A stretch of 64,000 bases of DNA from JAEUIE01 sp046350055 (GTDB lineage Bacteria > Planctomycetota > Planctomycetia > Gemmatales > HRBIN36), in the NCBI GenBank assembly GCA_046350055.1, contig JAXMBC010000001.1, forward strand, positions 2,790,001 through 2,854,000. Direction: 5' to 3'. Positions 61,200 to 64,000 of this stretch are shown piece by piece. Numbering within the stretch: position 1 is the first letter of the stretch; each line of letters opens with the position of its first letter. The notes under the pieces were generated by a model that was not told the DNA's origin, searched no databases, and was given only the letters and a program-made list of their open reading frames with translations. A program made the position numbers and the translations under genes.

Positions 61200-62534
61200 C
61201 TAGTCGCCACGCAGTTTGAGGCCCAGGATGGTGAGCTTCTCGCGGACTTCGACGAGGGAGGTCTGGCCGAAGTTCTTCATCTCCAGCAGTTCATCGGCGG
61301 TGCGCTGGATGAGTTCGCCCACGGTGCCGATGCTGAGGCGGTTCATGCACTTGCGGGCACGGACCGAGAAGTTCAGCTCGCTGATGGGCTTGTTCATCGC
61401 CTCCTGCTCTTCCGGCGAGTACTGCGGCTGGTTGGAGCGGAAGCGTGGGTCGTAGCGGGCACCTTCTTCGAGGGCCTGGCCCAGACGCAGTCCCTTGGCT
61501 CCGAGGATTTCCTTGATCTCGTCGAGCGAAGTCTCGCCAAAGTTCTTGCTGGCGAGCAACTGCGACTCGGTGACGCGGGTCAGATCGCCCAGCGTGCGGA
61601 TGTTCATCTTCTTGAGGCAGTTGCGGCTGCGGACCGAGAGTTCGAAGTCGGTCACCGGCACTTCCAGCACCTGGGAGAACTTGTCGAACCGGCGTTCCGC
61701 ATCTTCATCGAAGAACATCTCGCGGGAAGCGTCAGCGTCCTTGGTGAAGAGGCGGGCTTTGCCATCGGTAGGGAAGGCTTCGTGCAACTGGTTGAAGCAC
61801 TGGTAGGCCTTTTCGAACTGGTTGGTGTCTTCGTAGAGGATGCCGAGGTTATTGAGGGCACCGCGGCTGGCAGGCTGCTGGGCCACGCAGCGTTCGTAAA
61901 AGGCGATGGCTTCGTCGTCATTGCCGGCGAGGTCGTTGTAGTAGCCGAGCTGGAAGAGAGCGCCGGTGTGATTGGGGTCGATCTCGATGGCTTTCTCGAA
62001 GGCGGCGATGGCACCGAGCTTGTCGCCTTCGTCGAGAAGGACGCAGCCCTTCTGGTAGTGGTATTCGCCTGAGTGGCTGCTCATGCTTTCGAGCTTGCTG
62101 ATGAGGTCTTTGGCCTGCTTGTGGTGCTTCTGCTGGAGATAGAGGCCGGCCCGCTGGAGCTGGACCTGGGTGGCGGTGTAGCCCATCTTTTCGGCCCGTT
62201 CGAAGGCCTTGTGGGCTTCGTCGATGTCATTGAGCTGGGTGAGTGCCCGGCCCAGGTAGAACTGGGAGAGGGCGGTGTCGGCCTTGTGGAGGTGCTTGGC
62301 AGCATCGCTGGTGCGGCCGAGGAACCAGTTGGCGACGCCTAGCTTGAGGTGCCACTTCTTTTCCGAGGGGCCGCCTGCTTCGACCTTGGCCTTCATGGCA
62401 TCGACGGCTTCGCGGAGGGAGCGGTACTGGGTAGGCCCCTGGGCGAGACCATCGCGGAGTCGCTGGACGGTCCCTGCGTCGCAATCGTCTTTTTCGAGGA
62501 ACATTGCCTTGATATCAGTGGTAATCGCATTCAT
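61200..62534 (-). CDS. TPR protein with two RNA polymerase alpha C-terminal domains
   Basis: Residues ~55-290 of the 444-residue protein are TPR repeats (KWHLKLGVANWFLGRTSDAAKHLHKA..., ALFQLGYYNDLAGNDDEAIAFYERCV, ALNNLGILYEDTNQFEKAYQCFNQLHE). Residues ~300-370 and ~395-444 are helix-hairpin-helix modules as in the RNA polymerase alpha-CTD: SVRSRNCLKKMNIRTLGDLTR...LLASKNFGETSLDEIKEIL and SVRARKCMNRLSIGTVGELIQ...LLEMKNFGQTSLVEVREKL. The protein probably binds DNA or transcription factors and links them to other proteins through the TPRs. It has no alpha N-terminal domain, so it is not an RNA polymerase subunit. Confidence 0.87.
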   Translation of the reverse strand: MNAITTDIKAMFLEKDDCDAGTVQRLRDGLAQGPTQYRSLREAVDAMKAKVEAGGPSEKKWHLKLGVANWFLGRTSDAAKHLHKADTALSQFYLGRALTQLNDIDEAHKAFERAEKMGYTATQVQLQRAGLYLQQKHHKQAKDLISKLESMSSHSGEYHYQKGCVLLDEGDKLGAIAAFEKAIEIDPNHTGALFQLGYYNDLAGNDDEAIAFYERCVAQQPASRGALNNLGILYEDTNQFEKAYQCFNQLHEAFPTDGKARLFTKDADASREMFFDEDAERRFDKFSQVLEVPVTDFELSVRSRNCLKKMNIRTLGDLTRVTESQLLASKNFGETSLDEIKEILGAKGLRLGQALEEGARYDPRFRSNQPQYSPEEQEAMNKPISELNFSVRARKCMNRLSIGTVGELIQRTADELLEMKNFGQTSLVEVREKLTILGLKLRGD

Positions 62535-62668
62535 CGCGCGCGCACTCCAGCCAGTGATCTGCGTATTCGAGTCTATTAATATAGAAGGAAGGGGGTGGGG
62601 AGCAAGGTGAAATGGCGGTGAGGAGAGGGGGGGCCTTAGGGGTGGCCGGCAAATTCATGAGAGTGGGC

Positions 62669-62973
62669 GTGCCACGGAGGTGTAAGTCATACTGCTGACG
62701 CGATTTCGATGGATGGCAGGCATGGCAAGATGGTACTATATCCGGCACGGAGGAGACGGAGTGCAGTCACCTCCGTGGTACGCGAACTCATGGAACTTCG
62801 GGTATTTTGCTTGGCAATCTCGTTTAGTTTTTGACAAGCTGTGGCAGGGTCGTGAATGTACTCCTTCTCGACCCTGCAGCCAGGGAGACACATCCCCGCG
62901 AGACATCAGGGTCGAGCGGAATACCGCACGATCCTGCAACGGCTTGGAATACGAGACAATCCGGGCACCCGGC
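62669..62973. repeat. 305-base repeat, copy 1, upstream of an AT-rich gene
   Basis: About 94% identical by hand alignment to 63624-63929. It has internal pairs CCACGGAGGTG/CACCTCCGTGG (62672-62682 with 62768-62778) and GCAGGGTCG/CGACCCTGC (62844-62852 with 62869-62877), and ends in CCGGGCACCCGG (62961-62972). The ORF starting at 62995 begins 22 bases later. No single long ORF explains both copies. Confidence 0.9.
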
Positions 62974-62994
62974 TTATCCAGGAGCTGAAATAAA

Positions 62995-63558
62995 ATGAAT
63001 ATGAGATCTAAAGTAGTATATGTAATGCTCACTTTCGGTTTATTCAGTGTTCTGCTGTGGGCAATTGCTTCACGCGAGATTCCTTCTGTCAATGATGTGC
63101 AGATGCTAGTTGCATGCTATAGGCAGGGTGACGTAGAATGCAATGCGCAAAAATTGTATTCATACTGCAATTCAAGCAATGATATGGTTAAATACTACGC
63201 GATAAATTCTATAGGAGACATCGGTGCTGAGGGTGTAATATTTCTTAACTACTTAGCATTATTGTTAGACAATGACGACCCTTTCGTACGTGATGCAGCG
63301 GCCCATTCAATTCTGAAGCTTGCTCATCATGGTAAGGTGACTTCAATTTCGCTTGTGCGAATAATATATAGCCATGTAAATGAAAGTGCTGCTAGATATG
63401 CAGTAGATGCGTTAGGCGAATATGGGGACCGAGACAGTAGTATTATCGAATGCATAGCATATGCATACAATGCTAAAGATACTGCATGCAGGCAGGCCGC
63501 TACGAAAGCATATAGAAAAATTACAGGGAATGAAATACAGAATGTTGTCAGTAAATAG
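62995..63558 (+). CDS. AT-rich gene for a membrane-anchored HEAT-repeat-like protein
   Basis: The 187-residue protein starts with a membrane anchor or signal (VVYVMLTFGLFSVLLWAIA). Four helix pairs with HEAT character follow: YYAINSIGDIGAEGVIFLNYLALLL, FVRDAAAHSILKLAHHG, AARYAVDALGEYGDRDSSII and ACRQAATKAYRKITG. The sequence is AT-rich and uses codons such as ATA and AAA that neighbours avoid, so it is probably recent or horizontally acquired. AGGAG lies 10 bases before the ATG. It is framed by two copies of the 305-base repeat. Function unknown. Confidence 0.75.
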   Translation: MNMRSKVVYVMLTFGLFSVLLWAIASREIPSVNDVQMLVACYRQGDVECNAQKLYSYCNSSNDMVKYYAINSIGDIGAEGVIFLNYLALLLDNDDPFVRDAAAHSILKLAHHGKVTSISLVRIIYSHVNESAARYAVDALGEYGDRDSSIIECIAYAYNAKDTACRQAATKAYRKITGNEIQNVVSK

Positions 63559-63623
63559 ATTTGTGCTGCAAGGTTCAGTAATGGCCGTAATGCTTTGTGC
63601 CCAGGAGGCTCGTTAGATATGCT

Positions 63624-63929
63624 GTGCCACGGAGGTGTAAGTCATAATGCTGACGCGATTTCGATGGATGGCAGGCATGGCAAGATGGTACTATATCCGG
63701 CACGGAGGAGACGGAGTGCAGTCACCTCTGTGGTACGCGAACTCATGGAACTTCCAGGTATTCGGCCTGACAATCTCGTTTTGTTTTTGACAAGCTGTGG
63801 CAGGGTCGTGAATGTACTCATTCTCGACCCTGCAGCCAGGGAGACACATCCCCGCGAGACATCAGGGCCGAGTGAAGTGCCGCACGACCCTGCCACGGCT
63901 TGGAATACGAGACAATCCGGGCACCCGGC
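63624..63929. repeat. 305-base repeat, copy 2, upstream of the next ORF
   Basis: It has the same structure as copy 1: CCACGGAGGTG and a diverged partner, GCAGGGTCG/CGACCCTGC, and CCGGGCACCCGG (63917-63928). By hand alignment it differs at about 18 positions plus one single-base gap. Another ORF starts 29 bases later. The copies are in direct orientation, about 955 bases apart. Confidence 0.9.
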
Positions 63930-63957
63930 CTGGCGGTAGGTGTGTGCGAGGGAAAGT

Positions 63958-64000
63958 ATGAGGAATATAAAAACGGCAGCGTTATTATGTTTTATTGGAG
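63958..64000 (+). CDS. Start of an AT-rich ORF with a leader (runs off window)
   Basis: Fourteen codons (MRNIKTAALLCFIG) begin 29 bases after the second repeat copy. GAGGG lies about 5 bases before the ATG. Lys and Arg followed by a hydrophobic stretch ending in Cys-Phe-Ile-Gly suggests a signal or lipoprotein leader. The AT-rich codons resemble the gene after copy 1. The body is outside the window. Confidence 0.5.
   Translation, partial: MRNIKTAALLCFIG

Noticed and set aside
62713..62988. Protein-coding ORF within the 305-base repeat
   Set aside because: The plus frame is not kept in the second copy beyond a short part and has no ribosome binding site; the repeat is better read as a non-coding element.
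62669..63929. Insertion sequence or composite transposon
   Set aside because: There is no transposase, and the ends of the repeat are not inverted copies of each other.

Overview
The window looks like chromosomal DNA of a planctomycete, most likely of the Gemmatales/Gemmataceae type. The evidence is a PSCyt1/DUF1549 cytochrome protein, a DUF1559 prepilin-like protein, PQQ-type beta-propellers, a Ser/Thr kinase with TPRs, an ECF sigma factor fused to a long membrane-tethered tail, a TPR protein carrying RNA polymerase alpha-CTD modules, and many dispersed GC-rich palindromes. Most genes are ordinary chromosomal housekeeping genes on both strands. I saw no rRNA, tRNA, CRISPR array or intact insertion sequence.

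Layout. 0-1 kb: the N-terminal part of a PSCyt1/DUF1549 gene and a decayed PQQ-propeller gene. 1-7.3 kb: a complete SUF iron-sulfur operon (Rrf2 regulator, sufB, sufC, sufD, sufS-sufE fusion) behind a promoter and a perfect palindrome. 7.3-8.15 kb: a small two-gene unit that looks like an orphan polymorphic-toxin domain plus a partner. 8.2-25.9 kb: argG, a JAMM protease fusion, a 29-residue membrane peptide, an NhaD-like antiporter, a PHP phosphoesterase, a Gln-rich secreted protein, a DUF2817 peptidase, a kinase, an MBL hydrolase, an esterase-like hydrolase, an AlkD-like protein, a DEAD helicase, a HemN/HemW-like radical SAM protein, a PQQ propeller and hisD. 25.9-36 kb: the sigma fusion, a FGGY kinase, a tandem HtrA-like protease with a degenerate second half, a peptidase E and a membrane MutS relative. 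35.9-39.4 kb: two type II toxin-antitoxin pairs flanking an S9 peptidase. 39.4-46.9 kb: an HpcH-type aldolase, an HD-GYP protein, a CPBP protease, a DUF1559 protein with a small lipoprotein, enolase and a PadR/HAAS pair. 47-51.3 kb: a TetR-controlled DevBCA-like exporter. 51.3-54.1 kb: ribE, dtd, a DUF6941-like protein and pepT. 54.2-62.5 kb: a large membrane-anchored hypothetical protein, then secDF, yajC, tgt and the TPR/alpha-CTD protein on one strand.

The most unusual part is the right edge (62.67-64 kb). Two copies of a roughly 305-bp repeat, about 94% identical by hand alignment, each sit about 20-30 bp upstream of an AT-rich ORF that starts with a hydrophobic leader. The first ORF encodes a HEAT-repeat-like membrane-anchored protein; the second runs off the window. 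The repeat has conserved internal inverted repeats and ends close to the ribosome binding site. The arrangement repeat-ORF-repeat-ORF looks like a cassette array or a gene family sharing a structured 5' leader. Other second-look items are intergenic tandem heptanucleotide repeats at three places within 5 kb (one of them runs over the pepT stop codon), operator-like palindromes in front of three regulators, and two pseudogenes that can be reconstructed by eye.
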